DNA from: Rhexocercosporidium sp. MPI-PUGE-AT-0058
Lineage: Eukaryota; Ascomycota; Leotiomycetes; Helotiales
NCBI GenBank assembly: GCA_020746875.1
Contig: JAGTJL010000014.1
Location: forward strand, 806,001-870,000
Direction: 5' to 3'
Length of the DNA: 64,000 nt
Below, in pieces: positions 22,126 to 33,659 of this stretch. The notes under the pieces are model-generated. The model made no database searches. It had not been told where the DNA came from and saw only the letters and a program-made list of their open reading frames with translations. The translations under genes and the position numbers were made by a program. How positions within the stretch are numbered: position 1 is the first letter of the stretch; each line of letters opens with the position of its first letter.

Positions 22126-23445
22126 TCATTTCTTTTTGAAGAAATCACTCATTTTCTTCATCCCAGACACATTGACCTTCTTAAGAGCCTGGACACCTCT
22201 GCTTTGGTTGGCCTTCTTCCTCTTTTCATCCTCATCCTCTTTCCTCTTCTTCTCAGCACAAGTCTCTCCATCTTCAGCTACCAATGAGCGTTTCCTCGAG
22301 AAATCACCAAGTGATCTTGAAGCAAGAGCATCCTGTCTCAATTTGGCCAAATGAGTGAGATGTGTATCCAGAGGTGCAAAGTCAACATCTGATGTCGAAA
22401 CCGGAAGTAACTTCTTGAGGCTCTCGGTGATATAAGGCGCGAGGTACACCGAGAAAATAAAGAACAGTGCTGTGCGAAGCCGAAGAAGCTCCGCCACTCC
22501 CTCTGGGGCATCTATTGGAGATAGCTCCAGCGGCTTATCCACCGTGATGGTAACTTGCGAGTCTCCGGAAAATGAGGTTGCTGCTGTTGACGCTTCTGAA
22601 AAGGAGCTCGTAGCTATATCAGATGTAGTTGTCTGGGTATCTGGAGTGTCTGCGTCATCCTCTTTGGCTGGCTCAGACAGCGAACTGTCGTCTCGTTTTA
22701 TGCTGAGCATTGGTGGATCCAAGGCTTTTCTCACGAGCTTCTCCTCCATGCTGGCGGGCAATCCGTTCTCGATCATCTTTTTGGCCTTCTTCAAAAGTTC
22801 TCCTAGAAGTTTCTCCTCGTTCAACCGATACATGGTCTCATCTCCAGCTTCCACAGTATCACAGACAGCACACATCCTGCTCTCCAACAATTGCCGTATT
22901 GACTCGATCCTAGAGAAGCTCGCAAAATGCGGAGAGACATTAGACATCTTCTCGAAGTAGTCGTAGCCAGATAGGAATAACTTCTTTGTAGGTTCCGAGG
23001 ATTTCGTGGTTGGTAATGGAGAAAGTGCTGATAGAACCATGAACAGCGGATCGATTGGAGTCGCAACAAGAAGACTTGCGGTCTTCATAACATAACCTTC
23101 CGCTTTCGAGCTTTTGTCCTCATCTTCCTCTGCCTCCTTTCCATCCTCTATTTCTTCCTTCGCTGACAACAACCAACTTCTTGGAGACGTCCTCGGTGCA
23201 GCAACTTTGGTAAACTCGTAAAACCCGCGCTCCGGGCAGATAACATATCGATCATCGCTGAAGTATCTCGGGTTTTCCAGAGTGACTATCCGTGCATCTT
23301 TGCTGATGTCTTTCGGAAGAATGAATAGGTGGGGAGGATTGGTTGACTCGATGCTTAATTGGACTTTTGCAGCAGTCGATTCAGGGACTTTGGGATCGGG
23401 TGCTGCCTTTGCAGACTTAGTTGATGGCCTTCCCCGAGTCTTCAT
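22126..23445 (-). CDS. RNASEH2B: ribonuclease H2 subunit B
   Basis: Non-catalytic subunit of RNase H2, which removes ribonucleotides and RNA from DNA. Single exon, 439 residues from the ATG at 23445 (MKTRGRPSTK); the frame extends four codons further 5' but without an ATG. Family features are the N-terminal beta barrel (HLFILPKDISKDARIVTLEN, FSDDRYVICPERGFYEFTKV) and the helical middle beginning with LLVATPIDPLFMVLSAL. A low-complexity acidic insert follows, then a lysine-rich end. The last residues, GMKKMSDFFKKK, fit a PCNA-interacting (PIP-like) motif as in RNASEH2B of other eukaryotes, with K in place of the usual Q. It shares an MCB-containing promoter with MCM10. Confidence 0.92.
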   Translation of the reverse strand: MKTRGRPSTKSAKAAPDPKVPESTAAKVQLSIESTNPPHLFILPKDISKDARIVTLENPRYFSDDRYVICPERGFYEFTKVAAPRTSPRSWLLSAKEEIEDGKEAEEDEDKSSKAEGYVMKTASLLVATPIDPLFMVLSALSPLPTTKSSEPTKKLFLSGYDYFEKMSNVSPHFASFSRIESIRQLLESRMCAVCDTVEAGDETMYRLNEEKLLGELLKKAKKMIENGLPASMEEKLVRKALDPPMLSIKRDDSSLSEPAKEDDADTPDTQTTTSDIATSSFSEASTAATSFSGDSQVTITVDKPLELSPIDAPEGVAELLRLRTALFFIFSVYLAPYITESLKKLLPVSTSDVDFAPLDTHLTHLAKLRQDALASRSLGDFSRKRSLVAEDGETCAEKKRKEDEDEKRKKANQSRGVQALKKVNVSGMKKMSDFFKKK

Positions 23446-23549
23446 TTCGTCCAAAATCCGAGTCCAAAAGTTGTGGTGTTAGTGAGGGTGTGAGGTTTCT
23501 AAAATGTTGAAGATGGACAGAATACAGTGCTTGAGTGACACCCTGGGCG

Positions 23550-23555
23550 ACGCGT
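23550..23555. promoter_or_regulatory. ACGCGT (MCB box 1)
   Basis: Perfect MluI cell-cycle box followed by CAAAA, 105 nt upstream of the RNASEH2B ATG. Confidence 0.65.
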
Positions 23556-23570
23556 CAAAAGCGTGTCAAA

Positions 23571-23576
23571 ACGCGT
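23571..23576. promoter_or_regulatory. ACGCGT (MCB box 2)
   Basis: Second perfect MluI box, 15 nt after the first, in the same divergent promoter. Paired MCBs are the usual arrangement at MBF targets in yeasts. Confidence 0.65.
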
Positions 23577-23939
23577 CGCTAAATTGGGAAAAAGTACTAC
23601 AACCTCAACTCTTGAATATTTCAATATCACAACGAGATCTGGACTGTGCTACCCCTAGAAGGAATACTAAAACATCCCATACGGAAAGGACGACCTCCTT
23701 GAGTTTTTCCTAAGCAAAACTTTCGTCTTGCGTAGATTCCTTACTTGCAGAATTAACGCATGGATTAATATACTTCAATCCCTGCAAGGAGATAAATGCA
23801 TCCTTCATAACATCTGAAGTCTTGCATACGGAGGGCAGCATATTTACCTGATGGCCCGACCGAGCACCTGCGATGTCTCAACGTAAGTACATTACTTTCG
23901 AAGTCCTACAGACCGGCGACTGACCGCATCTGTCCAGCC

Positions 23940-26369
23940 ATGGCAAATCCAGAATGGCCTCCGAGATCTCCTCATGATGTCCTCCTCAGCACACCTGGAG
24001 GCCGCGATCGACTTCGACGTCTGGCAGAACGCGCCTCTCCATCACCCTCGCCAGTAAAGCGCTCGGCATCCATGCGAAATAGAGCCAAAGAGCTTATGAA
24101 ATCAGATATGGAGGACGAAGATGACGAGGAGGACGAGGAGACCCTACAACTTCAGTTGCAAGAGATACAGGCGCGGTTAAAACTCAAGAAGCTACAGAAG
24201 AAGGCAAAGCAGGCATCCGAATCAGAGAACGAGACATCACGGTCCGATTCAGCACAACTCAAGAGAGCGCACTCAGCGGCAGCAAGTCGGGCACAGTCGA
24301 GGATAGCAGGATTGCGTGAAGAACGACTGGAAAAGGCGAGGGCACAACCCGAGATACATGTACCGGTATCCCCCATACGAAGAGCACAACCGCCGAATGT
24401 CCAAAGATCGCCAGGAAGGGTTTTGTTGGGAATAGACAAGGGGCTACGAGGGAGTGACATATCGTTGAAACGTGCGCCAAGTCTGAAGAAGAGGGATGAA
24501 ATATCACAGGAGAGGCTGGTAGGGCCATTTCTACAAAGAGCTGGCTCACAAGCAGGTAGTCGTACACAGGGAACCGCTACACCTTCAAACAACATCTCGA
24601 ACGATGACCGCCCGAAGTCATTCAGTGAAAGGATGGCTGCTGTGAGGTCTGAGGAGCTCGAGAGACAGGAAAGGCAGGAACGTATCAGGAAGAATCGAAG
24701 CACGGGTTTTGACATCGACCACCAGAGGATGCAAAAATTCAAAGAGAATGCTGTTGAGCTTCCAGACAACTCTCGGGTGGCACCAGAGTTTACGAGAGAC
24801 GAAGTATTAGGCACCAAACCTGGATTGACACCCAGCAGAAGTGCCCCAAGTCTGCGTTCAGCTATGAGGAGTACAAGTATAGATACTACAGGCTCTTTCC
24901 AAGGCAGGTCGGACTCAAGAACGTCTGCCACCTCGTCAAAACCGCCTTCAAGGAAAGCACCGGAAGTGGCAAAGAATCCGCAAGAAGTCACAGAGTCTGA
25001 AGCAGATGCGTCTCAGTTTGAGCCATACTCAGCCCAACATCTGTCGAAACGAATCATCCCGCACGCTGAACTTACACGAATACTCACCGGAAAGAAGACA
25101 TTTCTAATCCCAGATCTTTTAAGGACTGTAAAAGGTCCGGATTTCACAGGTCCAGACATAGAGGAGGATATGGTTGTGTTCGGGATAATCTCAAGGAAAA
25201 CAGAGCCGAAAGCACATCAACCGAATGTCAATGCCAAGAACCAAAACAGGGGCAAATTCATGGTGATGGCCTTAACAGATCTCAAATGGGAGCTTGATCT
25301 GTTTTTGTTTGATACTGCTTTCGAAAAGTTCTGGAAATACACACCTGGCACTATCATAGCGATTCTCAATCCTCAATTTATGCCTCCGCAAAAGGGTAAA
25401 GAGGCGACGGGGAAATTCAGCCTGACGTTGAACTCAAACGCGGATACGGTTCTGGAGGTCGGGACAGCCAGAGATCTGGGATATTGTAAAAGTGTCAAAA
25501 AGGATGGCAAGACCTGTGATTCCTGGGTGGACAAGAGACATACCGAATTCTGTGATTTCCACGTCAATCTCACTCTCAACAAGACCCACACCAATCGTAT
25601 GGAGGTCAATACTATGGGCTTCGGCAAAGGTCGGTATGGAGGTGGTGGCGGAGGAGGCGGAGGAGGAGGAGGAAGCGGCAAGTTTACCCAAGACTCAACA
25701 TCTCATTTCCGATACAAGAGCAAGCAAGAGAAAGAAGACGAGAAGACCACCCGCTACGACAAGAGCAGCCACTCCCAGATTTACATTGGCAAGAAAAGCA
25801 CAGTCAGCATGCTCGACGACGTCGATTTCGACCCCGACGCCTTCCACCGCGGCTCTACCAAAGAGGAGCGCATGACGCGCCGCATCCTCGCCCAGGAGAA
25901 AGAGCGCGAATTGGAACGCAAACTCGGGAATATGGGAAGCGGACAGGGTGCGGAGTACATGCGCCGCCGCGATCCTGCCGCTCCATCACGCGGTGAGCTC
26001 TACAGCTCCTCATCACAAGTCGAACCTCCCCGCGACGCAGGGAAACTCGGTCTCCTAGGCGGAAAAGCCCAAGATGTAGCGCTCAGCCCAATTAAACGCA
26101 AACGGACCAATACGGTCTCGAGCTCGGCGGCTATAGGCTGGGGGTCGGATCTGACGAAGCAGCTGGGCAAGATGAAGAATGGCGAGAACGTTAGTAAGGA
26201 GGGCCAGCCGCCTGTTAAGAAGAAGAAGACGCGCTTTGTGACGGAGAAGGGGATTAGAGAGGCGGGGAGGGAGAGTTTTGGCGGTGAGGTTGTGGGGAAG
26301 ATGCCTTTCGATGGGGTGGGTAATGACTTGAATGACTCGGATGATGATCTGGATATTGTGAGGGAGTGA
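23940..26369 (+). CDS. MCM10: MCM10 (Cdc23), replication initiation factor
   Basis: Mcm10 binds the CMG helicase, ssDNA and Pol alpha. The single long exon gives 809 residues from ATG 23940 (MANPEWPPRSPHDVLLSTPGG). A 10-nt upstream exon (23873-23882) can splice in frame to add MSQP, so the start is slightly uncertain. The N-terminus has a coiled coil (LQLQLQEIQARLKLKKLQKK). The OB fold lies at about residues 375-510 (TGKKTFLIPDLLRTVKGP, MVVFGIISRK, GKFMVMALTDLKWELDLFLF). It is followed by the CCCH zinc finger YCKSVKKDGKTCDSW...FCDFH at about 515-540. A twelve-glycine run sits at about 567-580, then KSTVSMLDDVDFDPD and a basic C-terminus with SPIKRKR. Confidence 0.95.
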   Translation: MANPEWPPRSPHDVLLSTPGGRDRLRRLAERASPSPSPVKRSASMRNRAKELMKSDMEDEDDEEDEETLQLQLQEIQARLKLKKLQKKAKQASESENETSRSDSAQLKRAHSAAASRAQSRIAGLREERLEKARAQPEIHVPVSPIRRAQPPNVQRSPGRVLLGIDKGLRGSDISLKRAPSLKKRDEISQERLVGPFLQRAGSQAGSRTQGTATPSNNISNDDRPKSFSERMAAVRSEELERQERQERIRKNRSTGFDIDHQRMQKFKENAVELPDNSRVAPEFTRDEVLGTKPGLTPSRSAPSLRSAMRSTSIDTTGSFQGRSDSRTSATSSKPPSRKAPEVAKNPQEVTESEADASQFEPYSAQHLSKRIIPHAELTRILTGKKTFLIPDLLRTVKGPDFTGPDIEEDMVVFGIISRKTEPKAHQPNVNAKNQNRGKFMVMALTDLKWELDLFLFDTAFEKFWKYTPGTIIAILNPQFMPPQKGKEATGKFSLTLNSNADTVLEVGTARDLGYCKSVKKDGKTCDSWVDKRHTEFCDFHVNLTLNKTHTNRMEVNTMGFGKGRYGGGGGGGGGGGGSGKFTQDSTSHFRYKSKQEKEDEKTTRYDKSSHSQIYIGKKSTVSMLDDVDFDPDAFHRGSTKEERMTRRILAQEKERELERKLGNMGSGQGAEYMRRRDPAAPSRGELYSSSSQVEPPRDAGKLGLLGGKAQDVALSPIKRKRTNTVSSSAAIGWGSDLTKQLGKMKNGENVSKEGQPPVKKKKTRFVTEKGIREAGRESFGGEVVGKMPFDGVGNDLNDSDDDLDIVRE

Positions 26370-27152
26370 TTCGCTCTTGTTGTTCTCTGCTTTGCTACTC
26401 GGCGCCTGGGGGCTGTGGCTGGATCGGTGTTTTCTGGTCTAGGTTTTGGCTTGTCTGGTGCATTTGGGTTGGCTTGGGTTGGCTTGGCTTGACATTTATT
26501 AGAGAGTCGGCGTTGAGAGTCGGTGTCTGATAGGAGAGAGAGCCAGTATCTACTACTTTCCGGCTCATAGTGAGTGAGCGAGTTCTCAAGCTCAAGAGAA
26601 AGAAAAAGAAGATTAGAAAACATTGTTCAGTCATTCTTTCCTGATCAACCATCCACCTAACACGCACACACACACACATATATATTTATATATATACATC
26701 ACGCCTCTTGAAGAGCCGAAGCGAGAATAAGAAAACAAACAGACAGCACTTCCACCCTCCCTCTCAATATAGCATCCCAGGTGGGCACAGCACACCACCA
26801 CAGACAACAGACCCAGCTACCTACCTCATACCAAAAGACGGTAACAGGGCTGGTGGGTGGAAGAACATACATATCACATACACACTCGAGGGAAAATGTG
26901 AAATGAAGAGAAGAAGAGAGCTGCAAGTTGAGCGGCCAATCAGCTAGGTCTAAAAACCTGCCGCCAACGAATGAATCAATGCATTTCTCTAAAAACGAAC
27001 CCTCTCAGTTCACCCTAATCCTCTCCACCACCCCCTCAACAAAGGGGTACGAACACATCTCCGATCAACTGGAGTTAGTAAAAAAAACAAAAACTAAGCG
27101 AACAAAACACATCCTGAAGAGTACGCCAGATCCCCCCAATCTTCTCGCCTAT
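26370..27152. other. intergenic between convergent MCM10 and AIM21
   Basis: 783 nt of 3' flanks with a CA/TA microsatellite at 26661-26696. No gene is seen. Confidence 0.6.
26661..26696. repeat. (CA)n/(TA)n microsatellite
   Basis: Alternating CA repeats pass directly into TA repeats with a short TTT interruption. Confidence 0.8.
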
Positions 27153-30100
27153 TTACTCTACACTCTCCTTCTCCGCAGCAACAGTCTCCTTCTCGCCAGG
27201 TTTCAAAGTCGCTGTTGAAGCAGACAAATCCTCTTCTTCGCCTACAGCCAGAGTATCCTTGGTATCCTTGGTATCCTTAGGCTCAGTCTCCTGGATGATG
27301 TACGGCTCACCACTAGCTTTAACAGGCTCGACTTGGCTATTGCCGTCTTCCGTCTGAGCGACCAACAGAGCTTTCTCCGCCTCCTCCGCTTGCGAGGCGT
27401 GGTAATCCTCGACAGCGGATTGCGGAGGCGAGGCTTTCTCTGCTTCTGGAGCGACTTCCGATGGCTCGTGAATGGAGATACCTGCGGTGTTCGTGGCGAG
27501 CGTAGGTGTTTCCGACTCGGCGGCTTTAGTTTCTAATGGGGCTGGAGCGGATGTCTCTTCGTAGGAACCCACGAGGACATCATCTTCATCTGGATCAATT
27601 TGCCACAAGGTAGCTGGCATCGAGAAAGCCAGAGAACTTGTTGGTTCCGAGACGGCAGCAGGAGCTGGGCTCTTCGCGGGCGCTCTGCGCGCTGGTCCAC
27701 GTGCTCTTCCTTTTCGGGCATCGACTAGAGGAGCCTTTTCTTTGACTTCCTCCTCCTCAGGTGCAGGCTCGTCCTTCTTAGGTGCTTGAGCGCCGAGTTG
27801 CAGGCGCTTGTTCAAATCGGCCATGAAACCTCCCTGAAGAGCAGCAATTTTACTTCCCAAAGGCCTGGAGGGAACGGGGGGCTTGGGCTTCGCGGCTGCA
27901 GCCGCTCCTTGATCTGAACCGACTGATTTCGCGGAAGAATTTGATAGTACAGTAGTGAGAGGGACATTCTCTGTTGATTCCCGAGTGATTGGCTTGGCTG
28001 GTCTGGCGGGAACTTGGGGCTTTGCCTTCATGGGCACAGGGGGCGAGGTTGCATCAGCCTGTTTTGGACGGGGCCTCTCTGGAATTTCTGGTTGTGCCTT
28101 TTCTGGCGATTCTGACAATTTTGATTTAGCTGGACGGGCAGGAATTTGTGGCTTCGCAACCGCTGCAATGTTGATTGGCGATGTTACTGATTGGTCGTCT
28201 GGTGGGCTTATGAGTTCCTTCTCATCCACCTGGGGACTGGCAACGGTAGTCTGTAGTTGTAGACTATCAGGAGTGTCTTCCCAGATATCCCGAGACGGGA
28301 AGCGTTGCTTTAGATTTGGTCTTGTCTCAGTTGCGAGGTGAGGCTTGTGAGCCCATGGCTTCTTCTCGTGAAGTAAGAAACTGTCTGGGGATATCGACTC
28401 TTTCTCAGCAAGTTCTTCCTGTCTCCTAGCAAAAGCATGGGCAGAGTTTTCCTCCTCTGGGCTGTCCTTTGGCTCTATCTCTTGCTCTTCGGGCAATTGA
28501 GGTGTCGAGACCGTGGCTGTATATTGCAGACTGTTGGGCGTGTCCTCCCCTGAAGTTAGGTTAGCAAAAGCCACCAAGGCACAAATTAAAAGTGGTCTTT
28601 TTTGAGTTGGTCGCTCTTAATCATGCCAGACCGAGATCTCGGAGTACCTACAGATATCTTGCGATGGGAACTTGCGATTCTTCAGCTCGGGACGCCCCTT
28701 GAGTCTGTCGGCAGCAGTCAAAGGCTTCTGTTTGCTTGCAGCATTTTTCTCTTCCTCCGGGAACAAGGGCTCATACTCGTCCAGATCCTCAAGATGGGCA
28801 CCTGGTAAGCGAAGGCCCGGCATAGCTCCGTGTATGCTTCCAGGTCGACTTGACGGTCTGCTGTTATTGGCACTCGATGCGCTGCCAGATCTGTAGTGGA
28901 AACCACTTTCTTCGTACGGATTTCCTCGGCGCTCGTTCATAGGTGACACCGCGGGCTCGAGATCATATCCAAATGGCTCTTTAGCAACCTCATCAGAGGC
29001 AAGAATAGGTGCACTGTACTCTTCTTCACCGCCGTGGCTAATTTGGCGCTCAAGTTCTTCGGTAGACTCAGCGTAATCGGCTCCGTAGATTCTGCTGGAA
29101 CGGCGTCCGGGCTTGTCTACGTGGATAACATCATCCTCAACCTCACTCTCCAACGCAGTATCGGAGGGAGCATTGAGACTTCTGGATAAAGTTCCCTCGA
29201 AATCAGCTTTACTTGGTGGTTCTGCAACTGACGTCTTTCTTAATGGCGAATCCACATGTGTATCGGAGGTGTTCGAATGTGAAACATGGTATCCGGATTG
29301 TGGTCGTGGAGAAGACATTCTTGAAGCGTATTCCTCGCTGGCTTGGAATCCGATTTGTTCAGATGGAGTTCCAATAAGATTGTGCGATCCTAAATGTCAT
29401 TAGATTGTTGGGCGATTTTATGTGCATAGCACAAAATTGTATTCCTTACCAGATCCAGCCCCACGGCTGGCGGTATCTCGAACAATCTTGTTCAAGTCAT
29501 CACTGCTCATGGCCCATTCCGGTCTGCCCTCTCCATATTGTCCAAGCTCTTTCTTGAAGAGTTCTGGGTGCTTTTCGTAGTATGCCTTCTCGAATCGATC
29601 GTGGGGGATGACTCCGTGTCCGTAACGACCACTAAGTGACAATTAGCAGAGGCTCGACATTTGACTTAGTCTTCAGCAGAGAAGACTCTGCCAAAAAACC
29701 GACCAGTGATTCTTACTATGCATCAGGTGGGATATCATGACCCCGCGAACTAGTCTTTCGGCCATGATGTCTGGGTTTCGACCCATCATTGTGGAACCCA
29801 ATGCCAGGAGCGTATGGTTGTGCGAATGGCGCAGGTGATGGAGCTTGCACATCACCAGCGTTCGGATACATTGGCACACGCTGTCCAATCTCAGGAATGC
29901 CATGTTCGCTTTCAGCGCTGGAGGGAGGGCGTTCGGTGCCACCAACTGAGGTTTGACTCGCAAAACTAGCCTTGGCCTTCAATGATCTGGCTTGAGGCTC
30001 CTTGTCATCTCCAGTCGGCTTGCCAATGCCAAACGCAGCAGCCTGACCAGAATCGGTACGAGTGACGGTCGAGACTCTAGCCTTCGCGCTGGAGACTGGC

Positions 30101-30516
30101 AGAGATGGTTTCGGGGCATGTAGCTTCAGATCATTGGCTACATTGCGAGTTTGTGTAGGTGATGTGCCCAATTCTTCCTCCGAGGGTGTCGAGAAGTCGG
30201 CATATTCATTCCCCTCCTGCCCAATGGATGGCAGAGTGACGCTGGGAGGACGACGGGGTAGATCTGCCGCAGAAAGACTCTCGCTGGAGTGTAGAGAGGA
30301 TTTGCTGGTATTGCCGTGGTTTGCGAGGAAGGGAGTTTCGTTGAGAGGGGATCGAGCATAGCTCTCTCTCGAAGGTGAGCGGTCAAGTCGTCGATTGGCC
30401 GGGCGTGGAGGGACTTTGGGGAGATCGCTGCCAAGGGAGTTGCCAGCTCCAGCAGACTGGTCTTGCTGGTTCGTCCTGGTGGGACGAGGAGGTACTTGTG
30501 GCATGGCGGTCGACAT
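27153..30516 (-). CDS. AIM21: AIM21-like actin-patch regulator (1,038 aa)
   Basis: Aim21 (with Tda2) balances actin assembly at endocytic patches in yeast. Exons are 30516-29717, 29631-29450, 29389-28652 and 28549-27153, all in phase. The N-terminus has two PxPPRP SH3-ligand motifs (MPQVPPRPTR, LPKVPPRPANR). Further proline motifs follow in the C-terminal half (PQIPARPAK, PQVPARPAK, PPVPSRPLGSK). The best conserved block is GRYGHGVIPHDRFEKAYYEKH with EWAMSSDDLNKIVRDTASRG in exon 2. MADLNKRLQLG occurs late in the protein. Most of the rest is acidic and disordered. A motif, FPS(Q/R)DIWEDTP(N/D)SLQ, occurs twice. Convergent with MCM10. Confidence 0.88.
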
Positions 30517-33500
30517 TGTGGAGGGTTCTCAGTTGAACGGGTGTGGCAGATTCGCGGGTTTTGGTTTTCTGGCGTTGGGTTAGTACTTAATCTGCTGGGC
30601 CCGAATCTGAAGCGAGCAGCAGTAGCTGTAAGAGTAAGAGTGAGCGAGTGAGTGATTTTGTAGATTGGACGGGTTGGGTGAGGGCGATGCCGGCTCAAGG
30701 CTGTGCAGATAGATAGATTGATGAAAAACGAGGCTGGCTTTTCTGACCACCCTGCTTGGGAGAGGTATGCGAGGGTGTGCTGAGCTGTTTATCTAGATTG
30801 ATTGGGCTCTGCAGCTTACCCCCCGTTCCCTGGTGGCGTGTTGAGAAGGTAGGTAGGTGGTTCTTCTTTGCCAATGACTGACGAGAGCCGACTTGCTGGA
30901 TGCAGATGCAGCTGTGATACTGTGATACCAGACCGCTATTCGGCTCAAGGCCGTTTGTGACCCAACACGTCTCGAGTATTTGCAGTACAGTAATAGTAGC
31001 TGCAGGGGAGGGGTAAAATGAAGATGCATGGATAATAATGCAGACGGACTTACTCGTGGTGGTGGGTGGGTGCTTTGTGCTTTGGCAATAGGACGCTATT
31101 CAGAGCTCAATCATTGAAGCTAGAGAATAGCTTCGAGTTGTGTGTGTATAATAGAAGTTTGAAGTTTGAGGTGTGTGAGATGTTGTCAGATGAACAGGAC
31201 AGAGAACGAACGAAGCTGGGGAAAAGCCATGTCATATTGCTCTAAACAGCTATTCTAAAAGCAGAGCACAACCTGACCTGACCTGCCCTGACCTGGATGT
31301 TCGTTTTCCCAGGTGAACGAGCGAACGCAGGCGAGGGCCCAGATTGCTCCACTCACTTTCTCACCTTTCTTGGTTCACGATCCATTTCGCGCGGCCCATG
31401 ACGAACTTAGCGCATCGTCAAAACAATAGCTGGCTGGCTGGACCCGTGAAAGAAACGGCACGACACCAAGCCACGATGCATTTAAGTACATGTACATACC
31501 GTACTATACCGTACTGTATCATTGATTCTGCTGTATTGTAGGACGGTTCTTGTTATCTCGTTGACTCGTAACTATAAATGTACTTCCGTCTCTCTTCCTC
31601 CTCACCCTCGTCTCTTCCTCTCTTCAACAAGAAACATCTATCTCCCTCGTCACTCCACCGCAGCTCCACTCAATGCAATGCAATGCACATGATCACTCCA
31701 ACCAGAGGGCATTCCTCAGCTCTCCAATCCCATGTCTCTGATTGGAGATCTCTGCACCGCCAGAACCCCACCACCACCACCACTATGGCGCAGGTCTGAT
31801 TCGCCTCTCTGGCCGCCCGCCCTGACCCGACCAGCCTGCAAGTTTTTCTCCCCCCTCCATGCTGCCCCGCTTAGATGCAAAACTAGAACTTCCAGAACGA
31901 TGGGAACCAACGCCTTGGTGGTCTCACTTCAGCAAAAGAAACAGACATCCTCGTAGATAAATCGTATATCAACGACGACTACAGTACATTACTTGAGCAA
32001 TAAGTTGACGAAGGCTTCATTTATCATCTCTCATTGTCCTCCTGTATGAGCTGTGCTGTAAGTACGAAGAACCACGGTGTAAAAGGCCGCCTAGCAAGGA
32101 ACCGACGTAGCTATCGCGTCTCTTGCGTTATTTCTTCCATCATTTCTCCTCTCAAAGGAAAACGATCAGCGGCTTCCAGACCTCCCCCTTCCCGCTTTCC
32201 AAGCTTTCCTCTCCAAAACCCCTCAGCAGCGCCATGGCATTTCCGACCGCCTCCTCTCCTGCAAGACATCCAGACATCAAGACATCATCCCTCTCGGATT
32301 CTCGGCTCTGCCGTACAGTCCAAACCCTCTCAAAGCCAGCGCAAGTGACACCCAGCAAAGACCCCACGAAAAAGAAGAAGAAAAAGCCTCTTACTTACCA
32401 CTTAGACCCTAAAAACGACCAAAGCTCTCCCTCCAACTTCCAAAACTCTGCAACACCACCTGACTGACCCAAACCTGACCTTTTCTGCCCCTTGCGCCAT
32501 CCCGCTTTCATCTCCTCTAACTCCCCAGGGTCCTCCTTCCCTTCCTCTCCCCCGCATCGAGAACCATGTCCGTCATGCGTCGGGTTCGGTTTTGTACCTG
32601 CTGCCAGTCATACTTTTCTCTCTCTTCCTCTTTTTCCTTTTCCTTTTTCCACTTAGCTGCCTCTCTCAGCTTTTCCCCGTATTCTTTCCCTTGGCGCGTT
32701 GGAGTTCGTAGTGTGCTGTCGAACTGTGACGATGCCGTGACCGTATCCTTGGGCTTTCATGCAGCAAGAGTGAGATGCTCGTGATGTGGGTTGTAAGATA
32801 CGTGCGGGATCGCATCTTTGATCTCAGCCAGAAGGGGAAATGTATGCGAGAAGTGAGGTGGATGTGAGTAAGGCTTGGCGGTGAGCAGGACGTGTTTCCG
32901 TCATCAAGGTTGGTAGGATTAGCTGTCGTGCTCGGTGTGTGGTTGTACAGTACAAAACTCTTGGAGGTGCCGGCGATGCTGCGAGCAAGTTTGGATTCTT
33001 TGCTGTCTCTTGTTTGCTCATACTACTGCTTTCCTGCGTTGTGTTGTAAGATTACTTCTGTCTGTACTGCACTGTATATGAAGATGAGATGAGATGCTGC
33101 AGATGTTGGTTTCTGTATGGACGTCTACCGTCGCAAGGCAACCTCTCTCTGGCTTTACTGGCCACGTTCACTGTCAGTACTGATCTACTTTGGCTAACAC
33201 TCTTGTATAAGTATATGTACCGAGTCAAGATAAAATACTCTATCCGCGAGAGAGGAACTTTCCTACAATCTCCTAGGGGGTTCGCAAAGAATGTCTAGTA
33301 AACTAAAATAAAATAAAAGTAGAACTTTCCTACAATTCCCAAGACGGTTTGAAATGCAATGCACGGCAAACCAAGCTCAAGGCTCTGCTCACGAAGGAGC
33401 ATGCTGTCAGGTACACAACCCGAGCGACAATGCACAATAAAAAAAAAAGCTTCGAAAAGCCAGAGCTAGAATTACGAAGCTGGCAAATCCATCATGCCAG

Positions 33501-33659
33501 CCACATCACTGTCACATTTATCTAGCCTCTCTAGAAGTCGGTATAATGCGTCGAAACAGACAAATCGTCAATCCATCCATCGTCCATCAATCGTTCCACA
33601 TTCCCCTCGTATTCCATTCCAATATTTTATGGACCAACCTCTCATGGTATCAACCCAAC
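30517..33659. other. long intergenic region upstream of AIM21
   Basis: 3.1 kb without a supportable protein gene, the longest gap in the window. Contents: GACCTG-type short repeats around 31268-31295 and pyrimidine-rich stretches around 31600 and 32610-32690. There are only short open frames without protein-like composition. It must contain the AIM21 promoter/leader and the NTF2 3' flank; a non-coding transcript is possible but not shown. Confidence 0.5.

Larger units (their letters stand above)
23446..23939. promoter_or_regulatory. divergent promoter RNASEH2B / MCM10
   Basis: Shared 5' region of two replication genes, with two perfect ACGCGT boxes 15 nt apart at 23550 and 23571. On the MCM10 side an intron at 23883-23937 can be drawn (GTAAGT donor, TGTCCAG acceptor). 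Confidence 0.65.

Noticed and set aside
24152..24991. Long minus-strand open frame of 279 codons inside MCM10
   Set aside because: Shadow of the MCM10 coding frame; Ser/Leu/Cys-rich composition with no recognisable motif.
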